NCBI RefSeq assembly: GCF_900230185.1
Contig: NZ_OCSR01000001.1
Coordinates: 2,542,001-2,606,000 of the forward strand
Origin: Burkholderia sp. OK233
GTDB lineage: Bacteria > Pseudomonadota > Gammaproteobacteria > Burkholderiales > Burkholderiaceae
Reading direction: 5' to 3'
Length of the DNA stretch: 64,000 nt
The number at the start of each line of letters is the position of its first letter. Positions within the stretch are counted from its first letter, which is position 1. Below, one piece after another: positions 54,982-64,000 of the stretch. The position numbers were made by a program, and so were the translations under genes. Under the pieces are notes generated by a model. That model saw only the letters and a program-made list of their open reading frames with translations, was not told the DNA's origin and did no database searches.

Positions 54982-55623
54982 ATGTTTGGCATCACCCATT
55001 TCGAGTTTTTCGTCGCCGCGGTCTTTCTGCTGAACGTGACGCCCGGTCCCGACACGGCTTACATCGTCGGGCGCAGCGTCGCTCAGGGCCGTGGCGCAGG
55101 GCTCACGTCCGCGCTCGGCATCTCCGCCGGTTGCTGCGTTCATTCGCTTGCCTGCGCGTTCGGCCTGACGGCGTTGCTGGCCGCGTCGGCCACCGCGTTC
55201 ACCGTCATCAAGTTCGTCGGCGCTATTTATCTGATGTATCTCGGCGTGCGCCTGATTTTCGCGAAGCCGGCGGCAGACCAGGCGGTGGGCGAAGCGCGCG
55301 CGGCCGGAGCGCCGAAATCGTTGCGTCAGTTGTTCCTGCAAGGCTTCTGGACCAATGTGCTGAATCCCAAGGTCGTGCTGTTCTTCGTGTCGTTCTTTCC
55401 GCAATTCGTCACAACGGGCAGCGACCATAAGGCGCTGGCGTTCCTCACGCTCGGCGGGGTGTTCGTCGTGATGAGCATGATCTGGAACAGTTTTGTCGCG
55501 TGGGTTGCCGGCAGCGTGACCCAGCGCTTCTCCGGGCAGCCGTTGATGAAGCGGTGGCTGGATCGCGGCGTCGGTAGCGCATTCGTCGGCTTGGGCATCA
55601 AGCTCGCCACCGCATCAACATGA
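54982..55623 (+). CDS. LysE-family exporter
   Basis: A 213-residue protein with six hydrophobic helices and the LysE pattern NVTPGPDTAYIVGRSVAQGR and FWTNVLNPKVVLFFVSFFPQ, the second typical of RhtB/threonine exporters. It lies in a conserved position between fmt and htpX in this group of bacteria. Substrate unknown. Confidence 0.9.
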   Translation: MFGITHFEFFVAAVFLLNVTPGPDTAYIVGRSVAQGRGAGLTSALGISAGCCVHSLACAFGLTALLAASATAFTVIKFVGAIYLMYLGVRLIFAKPAADQAVGEARAAGAPKSLRQLFLQGFWTNVLNPKVVLFFVSFFPQFVTTGSDHKALAFLTLGGVFVVMSMIWNSFVAWVAGSVTQRFSGQPLMKRWLDRGVGSAFVGLGIKLATAST

Positions 55624-55726
55624 TTGAATTTTCCTCACGCGCCCATATCTAACATTTTGCTTACAATCAGCTGCCGCGATCACGCGGTGCAGATATGAAC
55701 CCGCGTCAGGGCAAGGAGTAGCAGAC

Positions 55727-56584
55727 ATGTTCAATTGGGTCAAAACCGCGATGTTGATGGCCGCGATCACGGCCCTTTTCATCGTGATCGGCGGGATGAT
55801 CGGCGGGTCGCGCGGCATGATGATCGCGCTCGTGATCGCCCTTGGGATGAATTTCTTTTCGTACTGGTTCTCGGACAAGATGGTCCTGCGCATGTACAAC
55901 GCGCAGGAAGTCGACGAAAACAGTGCGCCGCAGTTCTACCGCATGGTGCGCGAGCTTTCCACGCGTGCCGGCCTGCCAATGCCGCGCGTCTACCTGATCA
56001 ACGAAGACGCGCCGAACGCGTTCGCCACCGGCCGCAATCCGGAGCATGCGGCTGTCGCCGCCACGACCGGTATCTTGCGCGTGCTATCCGAGCGCGAAAT
56101 GCGCGGCGTGATGGCGCACGAACTGGCGCACGTGAAGCACCGCGACATCCTGATCTCCACGGTTTCGGCGACGATGGCCGGCGCCATTTCCGCACTGGCG
56201 AACTTCGCGATGTTCTTCGGCAGCCGTGACGAAAACGGTCGTCCGACGAACCCGATCGCGGGCATCGCTGTCGCGTTGCTCGCGCCGATCGCCGGCGCGC
56301 TGATTCAGATGGCGATTTCGCGTGCGCGTGAATTCGAAGCGGACCGTGGCGGCGCGCAGATTTCCGGTGATCCGCAGGCGCTCGCCTCGGCGCTCGACAA
56401 AATCCATCGTTACGCGAGCGGCATTCCGTTCCCCACGGCCGAGCAGCACCCGGCCACCGCGCAGATGATGATCATGAATCCGCTGTCGGGCGGCGGCATC
56501 GCGAATCTGTTCTCGACGCACCCAGCCACCGAGGAACGCATCGCGCGTTTGATGGAAATGGCGCGCACGGGGCGCTTCGAGTAA
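55727..56584 (+). CDS. htpX: Membrane zinc metalloprotease HtpX
   Basis: A 285-residue protease with two N-terminal membrane helices (residues 8-28 and 32-50) and two more around 145-195. The zinc site is [10 protein letters not shown] (H131, E132, H135), with the third ligand Glu in [15 protein letters not shown]. HtpX degrades damaged membrane proteins together with FtsH. CAAGGAG precedes the ATG. A strong terminator follows. Confidence 0.96.
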   Translation: MFNWVKTAMLMAAITALFIVIGGMIGGSRGMMIALVIALGMNFFSYWFSDKMVLRMYNAQEVDENSAPQFYRMVRELSTRAGLPMPRVYLINEDAPNAFATGRNPEHAAVAATTGILRVLSEREMRGVMAHELAHVKHRDILISTVSATMAGAISALANFAMFFGSRDENGRPTNPIAGIAVALLAPIAGALIQMAISRAREFEADRGGAQISGDPQALASALDKIHRYASGIPFPTAEQHPATAQMMIMNPLSGGGIANLFSTHPATEERIARLMEMARTGRFE

Positions 56585-56610
56585 CGGTGCGCTGATCCGG
56601 CGTGACGAAA

Positions 56611-56636
56611 GGCGAGTCTGCGGGCTCGCCTTTTTT
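56611..56636 (+). terminator. Terminator of htpX
   Basis: GGCGAG/CTCGCC stem with an 8-base loop followed by six T, 26 bases after the htpX stop. Confidence 0.85.
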
Positions 56637-56743
56637 GTTCAAGCGTCACCGCCAGTCCGCCTTCGGCGGCCTCCGCCCTACGCCACGCTACAATGTGTGC
56701 TGTTTGCGCCGCGCGTACCGCACGGCCTGCCTTTGCCTTTTTC

Positions 56744-58183
56744 ATGACTCCAAAACCTTCTTCGCGTTCTGCTGCACCACCGACGCGTCCGCGCGAATCC
56801 CGCTTGTCGATGCTGCATCTCGCGCCCGAATCGCTCGGTTTTGCGCTCGACTGCGCAGGCCAGGCAGTCGGCGCCGTGCGCCTCGGCGCGGCCTTGCCGG
56901 CCGCGTTGCAATCCGTATTCGTATCCGCGCCCGAAGGCAGCGTCGCCACTGCGCGCGGCGCAGTGCAGGACATCGCGTACCGCACCATGCGGCGTCTGGC
57001 GACGGCCGAGTGGCTGATCGCGAGACTGGTGAAGAAAGCACCGCCGCCGCACGTCGGTCATGTGCTCGCCTGCGCGCTCGCGTTGCTCGTCGACGATGAA
57101 GCGAACGCCGCCTACGCGCCGTTCACGGTGGTCGATCAGGCAGTGGGCGCCATCGCCGCGCGCCGTGAATTCGCGTTCGCAAAGGGTCTCGTCAACGCCG
57201 TCCTGCGCAATTTCCTGCGCGAGCGTGAGGCGCTGCTGAGCGCAGCGCAAGCCGACGAAGTCGCGCGCTGGAACTACCCGGCGTGGTGGATCGGTGCGGT
57301 CAGAGTCGCGTGGCCCGACGCATGGCAAGCGGTGCTCGCTTCCGGCAATACGCAAGGTCCGCTGACGTTGCGAGTGAACGCACGCCGCTCGACCGTCGAT
57401 GCCTATCTGCAGGTGCTGCAAGACCATCACATTCCCGCGAGCCGAGCCGGCGAATACGCCGTCAAGCTCGCCACGCCGATGCCGGTCGACCGGATCCCCG
57501 GCTTCAACGACGGTGTTGTGTCGGTGCAGGACGCCGGCGCGCAACTCGCTGCGCAACTGCTCGGCGTGCGTGACGGCATGCGTGTGCTCGACGCGTGCGC
57601 GGCGCCTGGCGGCAAAACCGGCCATCTGCTCGAACTTGCCAACCTGCAGCTCGTGGCGCTCGAAAGTGACGCGTCGCGCGCGCGTCGCATTGGCGAAAAC
57701 TTGCAGCGGCTCAAGCTCGAAGCGGAAGTGCGTATCGGCGATGCAGGCGCGTCCGCAAAATGGCACGACGACATCGACCAGCCGTTCGATCGTATTCTGG
57801 CCGACGTGCCGTGTTCGGCCTCGGGCATCGTGCGGCGTCATCCCGATATTCGCTGGCTGCGTCGCGTGTCGGATATTCCTGCGCTGGTCGCCGAGCAGCG
57901 CCGCATTCTCGACGCGCTATGGCCACTCGTGAAGCCAGGCGGCGAGTTGCTCTACGTTACGTGTTCGATCTTCCCCGAAGAAGGCGAGTTGCAGGCGCAG
58001 TGGTTTGGAAACAAGTACCAGGATGCGGTACGATTGGACGCGCCGGGGCAACTTTTACCCTCAGTCGCCCGCGCGCCCGCCGGCACATCGGCCGGGTCCC
58101 ATGCCGGACATGCCGCTGAAGATAGCGCCGGCTCGAACTCAGACCACGACGGATTTTTCTACGCGCGCTTTCAGAAACGGTGA
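56744..58183 (+). CDS. rsmB: 16S rRNA m5C967 methyltransferase
   Basis: A 479-residue protein: N-terminal NusB-like RNA-binding domain (FTVVDQAVGAIAARREFAFA, KGLVNAVLRNFLRE), then a SAM-dependent methylase with VQDAGAQLAAQLLGVRDGMR, VLDACAAPGGKTGHLLEL, ILADVPCSASGIVRRHPDIR and YVTCSIFPEE, containing both catalytic Cys. ATG at 56744 starts homology; the longer frame to 56693 has none. Its stop overlaps the DUF4390 start (GTGA), so rsmB-DUF4390-ntrYX is one operon. Confidence 0.94.
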   Translation: MTPKPSSRSAAPPTRPRESRLSMLHLAPESLGFALDCAGQAVGAVRLGAALPAALQSVFVSAPEGSVATARGAVQDIAYRTMRRLATAEWLIARLVKKAPPPHVGHVLACALALLVDDEANAAYAPFTVVDQAVGAIAARREFAFAKGLVNAVLRNFLREREALLSAAQADEVARWNYPAWWIGAVRVAWPDAWQAVLASGNTQGPLTLRVNARRSTVDAYLQVLQDHHIPASRAGEYAVKLATPMPVDRIPGFNDGVVSVQDAGAQLAAQLLGVRDGMRVLDACAAPGGKTGHLLELANLQLVALESDASRARRIGENLQRLKLEAEVRIGDAGASAKWHDDIDQPFDRILADVPCSASGIVRRHPDIRWLRRVSDIPALVAEQRRILDALWPLVKPGGELLYVTCSIFPEEGELQAQWFGNKYQDAVRLDAPGQLLPSVARAPAGTSAGSHAGHAAEDSAGSNSDHDGFFYARFQKR

Positions 58184-58779
58184 CCATCAAACGCTTCTTC
58201 CCGCTTCGGCTCGCTGCCGTGCTCTGGATCGTGCTGGCCGTGTGGCTCGCCGTACCGGGCGCGGCGTATGCCGATTCGATCGCGGTGCAGCGCGCGTCGC
58301 TGCAATCGGACAACACCGGCTGGAGCATCGACGCGCGTTTCGACTTCGACCTGAACAGCAATCTCGAAGACGCCGTCAACAAAGGCATTCCGCTGTACTT
58401 CACGACAGACTTCGAACTGAGCCGACCGCGCTGGTACTGGTTCGACGAACAGCCGGTGAGCGTGTCGCAGAGCATCCGCCTGTCGTTCCAGCCGCTCACG
58501 CGTGAGTATCGTGTGTCGAGCGTGTCGTCGGGTGGGTTGCAGCTCGGCTTCACGACGCTGAAAGATGCGCTCGCGGTGATCAAGCACATCACGTCGTGGC
58601 ACGTGATCGACCGCAATCAGGTGCATGTTGGGGAGACGTACAACGCGTCGGTGCGCATGCAACTCGACATCGCGCTGATGCCCAAGCCGTTCCAGATCGA
58701 CGCGGTGAACAACCGCGACTGGAGCCTCTCGTCGGAGTGGAAACGCTTTACCTTCACGGTGACCGAACGTGCTAAATAG
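58180..58779 (+). CDS. DUF4390 protein
   Basis: A 199-residue protein starting with GTG at 58180, overlapping the rsmB stop by four bases. A signal peptide (LAAVLWIVLAVWLAVPGAAYA) directs it to the periplasm. The mature part is beta-rich with IDARFDFDLNSNLEDAVNKG, WYWFDEQPVSVSQSIRLSF and VHVGETYNASVRMQLDIAL, the DUF4390 pattern. It overlaps ntrY by 11 bases. In beta-proteobacteria it is always coupled to this sensor pair and may help it sense an envelope signal. Function unproven. Confidence 0.88.
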   Translation: MTIKRFFPLRLAAVLWIVLAVWLAVPGAAYADSIAVQRASLQSDNTGWSIDARFDFDLNSNLEDAVNKGIPLYFTTDFELSRPRWYWFDEQPVSVSQSIRLSFQPLTREYRVSSVSSGGLQLGFTTLKDALAVIKHITSWHVIDRNQVHVGETYNASVRMQLDIALMPKPFQIDAVNNRDWSLSSEWKRFTFTVTERAK

Positions 58780-61183
58780 AGTGCGCCGAGCCACCAGCGT
58801 CAGCAGCATCGTCGTGCGCGTGCTGGTGTCCACGGTCGCCGTGACGGCCGTGCTGCTGCTCGTGCTGCTTGCAGCGGCGAGTGCGAATACCGAATTTTTC
58901 GACCGCTATTACCAGTGGCTGTACGCGGCCAACCTCGTGGTCGCGATGATCTTTTTGCTGGTGGTGGCGACGCTCGTCATCATCATCATTGCGCGGCTCA
59001 AAAAAGGTAAGTTCGGCACCCGGCTATTAGCGAAACTCGCGTTCTTCATGGCGCTGGTCGGCGTGGTGCCGGGCGGCATCATTTATGTGGTCTCGTATCA
59101 GTTCGTCTCGCGCAGTATCGAGTCGTGGTTCGACGTGAACGTCGAAACCGCGTTGACCTCGGGCCTGAATCTCGGCCGCGGCATGCTCGACGCGTCGCTA
59201 TCGGATCTGCAGACCAAGGGCCGCCTGATGTCCGAGCAGCTGGCGAGCGCGGATGCGGCCGGCACCACGCTCACGCTGCTGCGCTTGCGCGATCAGTTCG
59301 GCGTGCAGGACGCAACGATCGTCGAACCCACGCGCAGCATGTCGGGCGCGACACCGGACATGCACGTGGTCGCGCAGGCATCCGGCAATTACGCGACGCT
59401 CGTGTCGAATGACTTGCCCACGCCGCTGATGATCGATCAGGCGCGTGGCCGTGGCTATGCGGCGATCGAAGGGGAAGTCGACGGCGATCCGCACGCGCAT
59501 GGCAGCAAGGGCGCGTTGCGGCTGCGCGTCGTGCAGCGCATTCCCGATTCGAACGCGTCGTTGCTGCAGCCGACCGAACGCTTCCTGCAGCTCACGCAGC
59601 CGGTGTCGCCGTCGCTCGCGCGTAATGCCGACGCGGTGCAGCGGGCCTATCGCGAATATCAGGAGAAGGCGCTGGGCCGCACCGGATTGCGCAAGATGTA
59701 CATCGGCACGCTGACGCTCGCGCTGTTCCTCGCCACCTTCATCGCGATGATGCTGGCGCTCGCGCTCGGCAATCAGCTTGCGCGGCCGTTGTTCCTGCTC
59801 GCGCAGGGCACCAAGGAAGTGACCGAGGGCGACTACACGCCGAAGCGCGAAATCAAATCGCGTGACGAACTGGGCTTCCTCACGCAGTCGTTCAACGCGA
59901 TGACGCGGCAGCTCTCCGAAGCGCGCGCGGCGGTCGAGAACAACCGGATCGCGCTCGAGCATTCGAAAGCCTATCTGGAAAGCATTCTCGCGAACCTGAC
60001 CGCGGGTGTGTTCGTGTTTGACCGGCAGTTCCGTCTCACCACTGCAAACCGCGGCGCCGAGCGGATTTTCCGTCAGCAGTTCCAGGAGGTGCTGGGTTCG
60101 GCGCTCGAGCAGATTGGCGTGTTGAGCGAATTCGGCGGCATGGTGCGCAAGGCCTTCGCCGATCGTGAGGCCGCAAGCGGCGACGGTCACGACGACCGGG
60201 GCCACTGGCAGCAGCAGTTCTCGGTGCAGGTGCCGGGCGAAACCGAGCCGCTTACCTTGCTCGTGCGCGGCGCGCGTCTTGTGTCCGCGACCGACCGCGA
60301 TGCGGAAGACATGCAGACCTCCGGCTACGTCGTCGTGTTCGACGATATTTCGGATGTGATCTCTGCGCAGCGTTCGATCGCCTGGGGCGAAGTCGCACGG
60401 CGTCTCGCGCACGAGATCAAGAACCCGCTCACGCCGATCCAGCTCTCCGCCGAGCGTTTGCAGATGAAACTTGCCGACAAGCTGTCGCCATCGGATGCCG
60501 ATGTGCTGAAGCGCGGCGCGACCACCATCGTCAATCAGGTCGCGGCGATGAAGCAGATGGTCGACAATTTCCGCGACTATGCGCGCACGCCCCCGGCGGT
60601 GCTCGCGCATCTGCAACTGAACGAACTGGTCAGCGAAGTGCTCACGCTGTACGGTATCGAAGAAGGCAAGGGTGCGATTCAGGTAGAACTCGCGGATTTG
60701 CCGGCGATTCGCGGCGACGCGACACAATTGCGACAGGTAATTCACAACCTGCTGCAGAATGCACAGGATGCCGTGGCCGACGTCGAACAACCGCGTGTGT
60801 TGCTCGAGACGAGGACAGTAGAATACGGAGACCCCGACGCGGAAGGCAAAGTACACGTCGCGGTGCGTCTGACAGTGTCGGATAACGGACCGGGCTTCCC
60901 CGCGCGTATCCTGACACGGGCATTCGAACCTTACGTGACGACCAAGGCCAAAGGTACGGGTCTCGGTCTTGCGATGGTCAAGAAGATCGTCGACGAACAC
61001 GGCGCGCGCATCGACATTCGCAACCGCATGAAAGCGGGCGATGTGATCGAGGGTGCGCAGATTTCGATCCTCTTCCTTCAACTGGCAGACGATGCCGCGG
61101 CACCTGGAGCAGGGTCGCGGCCGGCGCATGGCAATGCGTCGCAGGGAACGACAAAAGCAACAGTGCAGACAAGGGCAGCGTAA
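58769..61183 (+). CDS. ntrY: NtrY-type sensor histidine kinase
   Basis: An 804-residue membrane kinase starting with GTG. It has helices near residues 15-35, 45-70 and 85-110, a periplasmic stretch, another helix near 310-335, then HAMP (GTKEVTEGDYTPKREIKSRD), a PAS domain (YLESILANLTAGVFVFDRQF), the H-box ARRLAHEIKNPLTPIQLSAE, N-box VIHNLLQNAQDAV and G-boxes DNGPGF and GTGLGLAMV. It should autophosphorylate and pass phosphate to the response regulator one base downstream. NtrYX systems act in nitrogen, redox or envelope control; the signal here is unknown. Confidence 0.92.
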   Translation: MLNRVRRATSVSSIVVRVLVSTVAVTAVLLLVLLAAASANTEFFDRYYQWLYAANLVVAMIFLLVVATLVIIIIARLKKGKFGTRLLAKLAFFMALVGVVPGGIIYVVSYQFVSRSIESWFDVNVETALTSGLNLGRGMLDASLSDLQTKGRLMSEQLASADAAGTTLTLLRLRDQFGVQDATIVEPTRSMSGATPDMHVVAQASGNYATLVSNDLPTPLMIDQARGRGYAAIEGEVDGDPHAHGSKGALRLRVVQRIPDSNASLLQPTERFLQLTQPVSPSLARNADAVQRAYREYQEKALGRTGLRKMYIGTLTLALFLATFIAMMLALALGNQLARPLFLLAQGTKEVTEGDYTPKREIKSRDELGFLTQSFNAMTRQLSEARAAVENNRIALEHSKAYLESILANLTAGVFVFDRQFRLTTANRGAERIFRQQFQEVLGSALEQIGVLSEFGGMVRKAFADREAASGDGHDDRGHWQQQFSVQVPGETEPLTLLVRGARLVSATDRDAEDMQTSGYVVVFDDISDVISAQRSIAWGEVARRLAHEIKNPLTPIQLSAERLQMKLADKLSPSDADVLKRGATTIVNQVAAMKQMVDNFRDYARTPPAVLAHLQLNELVSEVLTLYGIEEGKGAIQVELADLPAIRGDATQLRQVIHNLLQNAQDAVADVEQPRVLLETRTVEYGDPDAEGKVHVAVRLTVSDNGPGFPARILTRAFEPYVTTKAKGTGLGLAMVKKIVDEHGARIDIRNRMKAGDVIEGAQISILFLQLADDAAAPGAGSRPAHGNASQGTTKATVQTRAA

Positions 61184-61873
61184 ATGGCAACCATCCTGGT
61201 GGTAGATGATGAAATGGGCATCCGGGAATTGCTCTCGGAGATCCTGAGCGACGAGGGACATGTCGTGGAGGCTGCGGAAAATGCGCAGGAAGCGCGCGAA
61301 TTCCGCTTGCGCCAGGCGCCGGACCTGGTGCTGCTCGACATCTGGATGCCCGATACCGACGGCGTGACCCTGCTCAAAGAATGGGCCGCGCAGGGGCAGC
61401 TGACCATGCCGGTGATCATGATGTCCGGTCACGCAACCATCGACACGGCGGTCGAAGCGACCAAGATCGGCGCACTCAATTTCCTCGAGAAGCCGATTGC
61501 GTTGCAGAAGCTGCTGAAGGCCGTCGAGCAGGGCCTCGCCCGCGGCAATGCGGCAGGTGCGCCCGGCGGCGCGGTCGCCAAGCCGGTGTTGCCGGTCAGC
61601 ACTTCGGCCGTGGCATCGGCGGCTGCGTTGCCGATGCTATCGTCGGATGGCATCGGCAGCGGCGCGTTGGCTGCGCAAACGGCGTCGATTTCGTTCGACA
61701 TCCCGTTGCGCGATGCGCGCGATGCGTTCGAGCGTGCTTACTTCGAATATCACCTCGCGCGTGAGAATGGCAGCATGACGCGCGTCGCGGAAAAGACAGG
61801 TCTCGAGCGCACGCACTTGTATCGCAAGCTCAAACAGCTCGGTGTCGATCTCGGTAAGAACAAAGGGGAGTGA
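61184..61873 (+). CDS. ntrX: NtrX-like response regulator lacking the AAA+ domain
   Basis: A 229-residue protein. The receiver domain (MATILVVDDEMGIRELLSEI, LVLLDIWMPDTDG with the phospho-Asp, VIMMSGHATIDTAVEATKIG, NFLEKPI) is complete. After an Ala/Gly-rich linker the C-terminus is a Fis-type HTH (MTRVAEKTGLERTHLYRKLK). The sigma-54-interacting AAA+ ATPase domain of ordinary NtrX is absent, and the length rules out truncation by the window. It therefore should act without sigma-54, as a simple DNA-binding regulator. It follows ntrY directly. Confidence 0.9.
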   Translation: MATILVVDDEMGIRELLSEILSDEGHVVEAAENAQEAREFRLRQAPDLVLLDIWMPDTDGVTLLKEWAAQGQLTMPVIMMSGHATIDTAVEATKIGALNFLEKPIALQKLLKAVEQGLARGNAAGAPGGAVAKPVLPVSTSAVASAAALPMLSSDGIGSGALAAQTASISFDIPLRDARDAFERAYFEYHLARENGSMTRVAEKTGLERTHLYRKLKQLGVDLGKNKGE

Positions 61874-61969
61874 ACGGCCGCGCAAAGCGCGCAGGTTCGG
61901 GCCCGGCAGATTTTTTCGAGAGGGGGCTTGCCGTGCTGCTGACCCTTTGATATCATTTCGTTCTTCGTT

Positions 61970-62045
61970 GGCCCGGTAGCTCAGTTGGTAGAGCAGCGGA
62001 TTGAAAATCCGCGTGTCGATGGTTCGATTCCGTCCCAGGCCACCA
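61970..62045 (+). tRNA. tRNA-Phe (anticodon GAA)
   Basis: A 76-nt cloverleaf: 5' GGCCCGG, D-arm AGCTCAGTTGGTAGAGC, anticodon loop TTGAAAA with anticodon GAA, T-loop GGTTCGATTCC and encoded CCA. The acceptor stem has one C-A mismatch (position 5-68) next to the paired ends. Reads UUU/UUC. Confidence 0.95.
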
Positions 62046-62052
62046 GGATTCA

Positions 62053-62096
62053 GCCCCAGGAAATCGCAAGATTCCTGGGGCTTTTCCTTTTTTTGT
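62053..62096 (+). terminator. Terminator of tRNA-Phe
   Basis: GCCCCAGGAA/TTCCTGGGGC stem (62053-62062 with 62072-62081) followed by a T-rich run, eight bases after the tRNA. Confidence 0.88.
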
Positions 62097-62495
62097 CCCG
62101 TTTCTGATGGTCATGCGTGGCGGCATGGCCAGCTTGCCGCTGCGGCGGGTGTGCTCGGCGGCATTGGGCATCGCGTGATAAAATCGCGCCAGTTCAAGGA
62201 CTTGCATGCGAGGGTGCTGCCGGCGTTCCACTGGCGCGCCACCGCGCCAAACGCGTCTTTTCGTATCCTGAAGCGACGCCTTTTGCGCACTCTGCCGCAA
62301 CACGGCAAGGCCGCAACAGGTGCCGAACCCTTCGCCCGACGATTAACGGTATAAGCGCCCAGCGACTCTGCATGCGGAAGGCGCGGCCTATACTGCTTTG
62401 GGTCGGCAGCAGTGCCGGCACGCGTCGCGCCGCGTTGCTTGCATGGCGCACCTCGCGCAGCGCGACGTGGCACTCATCATTCACGGAGTTTCACG
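62097..62495. other. Gene-free stretch upstream of queC
   Basis: No gene or preQ1-riboswitch-like structure could be recognised. A GATAAAAT box near 62178 may be a -10 element. GGAG eight bases before the GTG at 62496 is the queC ribosome site. Confidence 0.4.
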
Positions 62496-63227
62496 GTGAT
62501 CCGCAAAGACGCTAAACGTAGCGCTCTGGTGCTGTTTTCCGGCGGCCAGGATTCCGCCACATGCCTCGCCTGGGCCCTCGAACGTTATGAAACGGTCGAG
62601 ACGCTGGGCTTCGATTATGGCCAGCGGCACCGAGTCGAACTCGAATGCCGCGAAGGGTTTCGTAACGCGGTGACGCGGGCATTTCCGGCTTGGGCTGAGC
62701 GCCTCGGCGAGGATCACATGATCGATCTGTCGGTCCTCGGCTCGATCAGCGATACCGCGATGACGCGCGAGATCGAGATTCACGCCACGGCGAACGGTTT
62801 ACCGAATACATTCGTGCCGGGCCGCAATCTGATGTTCATGACGATCGCCGCCGCCATCGCCTATCGGCGAGGTTTGCAGGTGCTGGTCGGCGGCATGTGC
62901 GAGACGGACTTCTCGGGCTACCCCGATTGCCGCGACGATACGATGAAGGCATTGCAGGTCGCGCTGAACCTCGGCATGGATACGCGCTTTCTGCTCGAAA
63001 CGCCGCTGATGTGGCTCGATAAGGCCGACACGTGGCGTCTTGCGCACGAGTTGGGCGGCGATGAACTGGTCGAATTGGTACGCGTCGAAACGCACACCTG
63101 CTATGTTGGCGAGCGCGCCGAGTTGCATGCATGGGGTTTCGGCTGCGGTGAATGCCCGGCGTGCCGCTTGCGCAAGCGCGGTTACGAAGCGTATCTGGCC
63201 GGTGAGAAGGTGACCGAGTCGGTCTGA
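62496..63227 (+). CDS. queC: 7-cyano-7-deazaguanine synthase
   Basis: A 243-residue enzyme. The ATP-pyrophosphatase loop [18 protein letters not shown] is near residue 11; the zinc site is the C-terminal [14 protein letters not shown] with an upstream Cys. It makes preQ0 from carboxydeazaguanine, ATP and ammonia, a step of queuosine synthesis. GTG at 62496 gives the family length; the upstream ATG at 62412 adds unrelated residues. queE and queD follow. Confidence 0.95.
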   Translation: MIRKDAKRSALVLFSGGQDSATCLAWALERYETVETLGFDYGQRHRVELECREGFRNAVTRAFPAWAERLGEDHMIDLSVLGSISDTAMTREIEIHATANGLPNTFVPGRNLMFMTIAAAIAYRRGLQVLVGGMCETDFSGYPDCRDDTMKALQVALNLGMDTRFLLETPLMWLDKADTWRLAHELGGDELVELVRVETHTCYVGERAELHAWGFGCGECPACRLRKRGYEAYLAGEKVTESV

Positions 63228-63314
63228 CGCTCTCACCAAAGTTTTACGCTGGCGCACCGTGCGAACGGGCGCCGCGCAGGCAATTATTTTCAGGAACACA
63301 AGGCAGAAAGCAGC

Positions 63315-63947
63315 ATGACTTACGCGGTCAAGGAAATCTTCTACACATTGCAGGGCGAGGGCGCGAATGCCGGGCGTCCGGCCGTGTTCTGCCGGTTCGC
63401 CGGCTGCAATCTGTGGTCGGGCCGCGAAGAAGATCGTGCGGATGCGGTCTGCCGTTTCTGCGATACGGACTTCGTCGGGACCGATGGTGAGAACGGTGGC
63501 AAGTACCGTACTGCCGAAGAGCTGGTGCAGATGATCGCGTCGCAATGGCCGGAAGGCGAAGGCGAGCGCTTCGTGGTGTGCACGGGCGGTGAACCGATGT
63601 TGCAGATCGACCCGCCGTTCGTCGACGCGCTGCATGCCGCCGGTTTCGAAATCGCCATCGAAACTAATGGCTCGTTGCCGGTGCTCGAGACGATCGACTG
63701 GATATGCGTGAGCCCGAAGGCCGACGCGCCGCTCGTCGTCACCAAGGGCAACGAACTGAAGGTCGTGATTCCGCAGGACAACCAGCGTTTGTCCGAGTAT
63801 GCGAAGCTCGACTTCGAGTATTTCCTCGTCCAGCCGATGGACGGCCCGTCGCGCGACCTCAACACCAAGCTCGCGATCGACTGGTGCAAACGCCATCCGC
63901 AATGGCGCCTGTCGATGCAGACCCACAAGTATCTGAACATTCCCTGA
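63315..63947 (+). CDS. queE: 7-carboxy-7-deazaguanine synthase
   Basis: A 210-residue radical-SAM enzyme. It opens AVKEIFYTLQGEGANAGRPA. The cluster-binding cysteines lie in FAGCNLW and CRFCDTDF with 14 residues between first and second, the long Cx14CxxC variant known from Burkholderia QueE in place of CxxxCxxC. Also visible are CTGGEPMLQID and IETNGSLP. It converts carboxytetrahydropterin to carboxydeazaguanine. Confidence 0.95.
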   Translation: MTYAVKEIFYTLQGEGANAGRPAVFCRFAGCNLWSGREEDRADAVCRFCDTDFVGTDGENGGKYRTAEELVQMIASQWPEGEGERFVVCTGGEPMLQIDPPFVDALHAAGFEIAIETNGSLPVLETIDWICVSPKADAPLVVTKGNELKVVIPQDNQRLSEYAKLDFEYFLVQPMDGPSRDLNTKLAIDWCKRHPQWRLSMQTHKYLNIP

Positions 63948-63953
63948 TTTGCC

Positions 63954-64000
63954 GTGCTGACGATTACACGAAAACTCGAATTCGACGCGGGCCACCGCAT
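63954..64000 (+). CDS. queD: 6-carboxytetrahydropterin synthase, N-terminal codons only
   Basis: A frame from GTG 63954, seven bases after queE, reads MLTITRKLEFDAGHR and runs off the right edge. FDAGHR is the zinc-binding start of QueD. Position after queC-queE supports the call. Confidence 0.8.
   Translation, partial: MLTITRKLEFDAGHR

Noticed and set aside
59198..61432. 744-codon minus-strand frame across ntrY and ntrX
   Set aside because: Fully opposite the kinase and its regulator, Arg/His-rich, no recognisable domain.

Overview
The window looks like a chromosomal segment of a Burkholderiaceae beta-proteobacterium, most likely Paraburkholderia or Burkholderia. This rests on the high GC content and on gene neighbourhoods familiar from that group: def-fmt-LysE-htpX-rsmB-DUF4390-ntrY-ntrX, eat-eutB-eutC with an acetaldehyde dehydrogenase, and pckG. 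No similarity search was run; families are named from recognisable motifs and memory.

Left part (1-19,100) is accessory DNA. It opens with a Fic protein running off the left edge and two small minus-strand genes. A complete type VI secretion 'payload' locus follows: VgrG spike, DUF4123 adaptor, a VasX-like membrane effector, three paralogous membrane proteins that look like immunity proteins, a lipoprotein and a PAAR tip. Two short relics of the immunity family lie among them, so the array has been expanding and collapsing by recombination. Next comes a minus-strand four-gene module: a zinc-ribbon-like protein, a large serine recombinase, and two ParB/RepB-like proteins without any ParA, with ATGA stop/start overlaps between the last three. 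Beside it lie a repeat cluster, a tRNA-like 3' end, wreckage of a Wadjet (Jet) anti-plasmid system, a relic of a second Fic gene, and a segment with two perfect DnaA boxes. This module is the best candidate for a poorly described system.

Middle part (19,160-44,700) is ordinary metabolic and regulatory chromosome. It holds an AraC/GyrI-like regulator and an ethanolamine catabolism set (permease, ammonia-lyase EutBC, DUF779 protein, aldehyde dehydrogenase with a strong sigma-54 promoter match, EutR-like regulator). Then come a CsgG-DUF4810-DUF799 lipoprotein operon whose csgG carries a frameshift, a Zn/Cd/Pb exporting ATPase with its divergent MerR regulator, a DbpA helicase, an aminotransferase, an orphan amino-acid binding protein, a PadR-controlled FAD monooxygenase, further regulators and transporters, tRNA-Lys(CTT), a thioesterase, a patatin-like phospholipase and a 2-hydroxyacid dehydrogenase.

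Right part (44,989-64,000) is core chromosome: pckG, a LysR regulator, topoisomerase III, a thioredoxin-like protein, dprA, peptide deformylase and Met-tRNA formyltransferase, htpX, rsmB, the NtrYX-type two-component pair (NtrX lacking its AAA+ domain), tRNA-Phe(GAA), and the queuosine precursor genes queC, queE and the first codons of queD.
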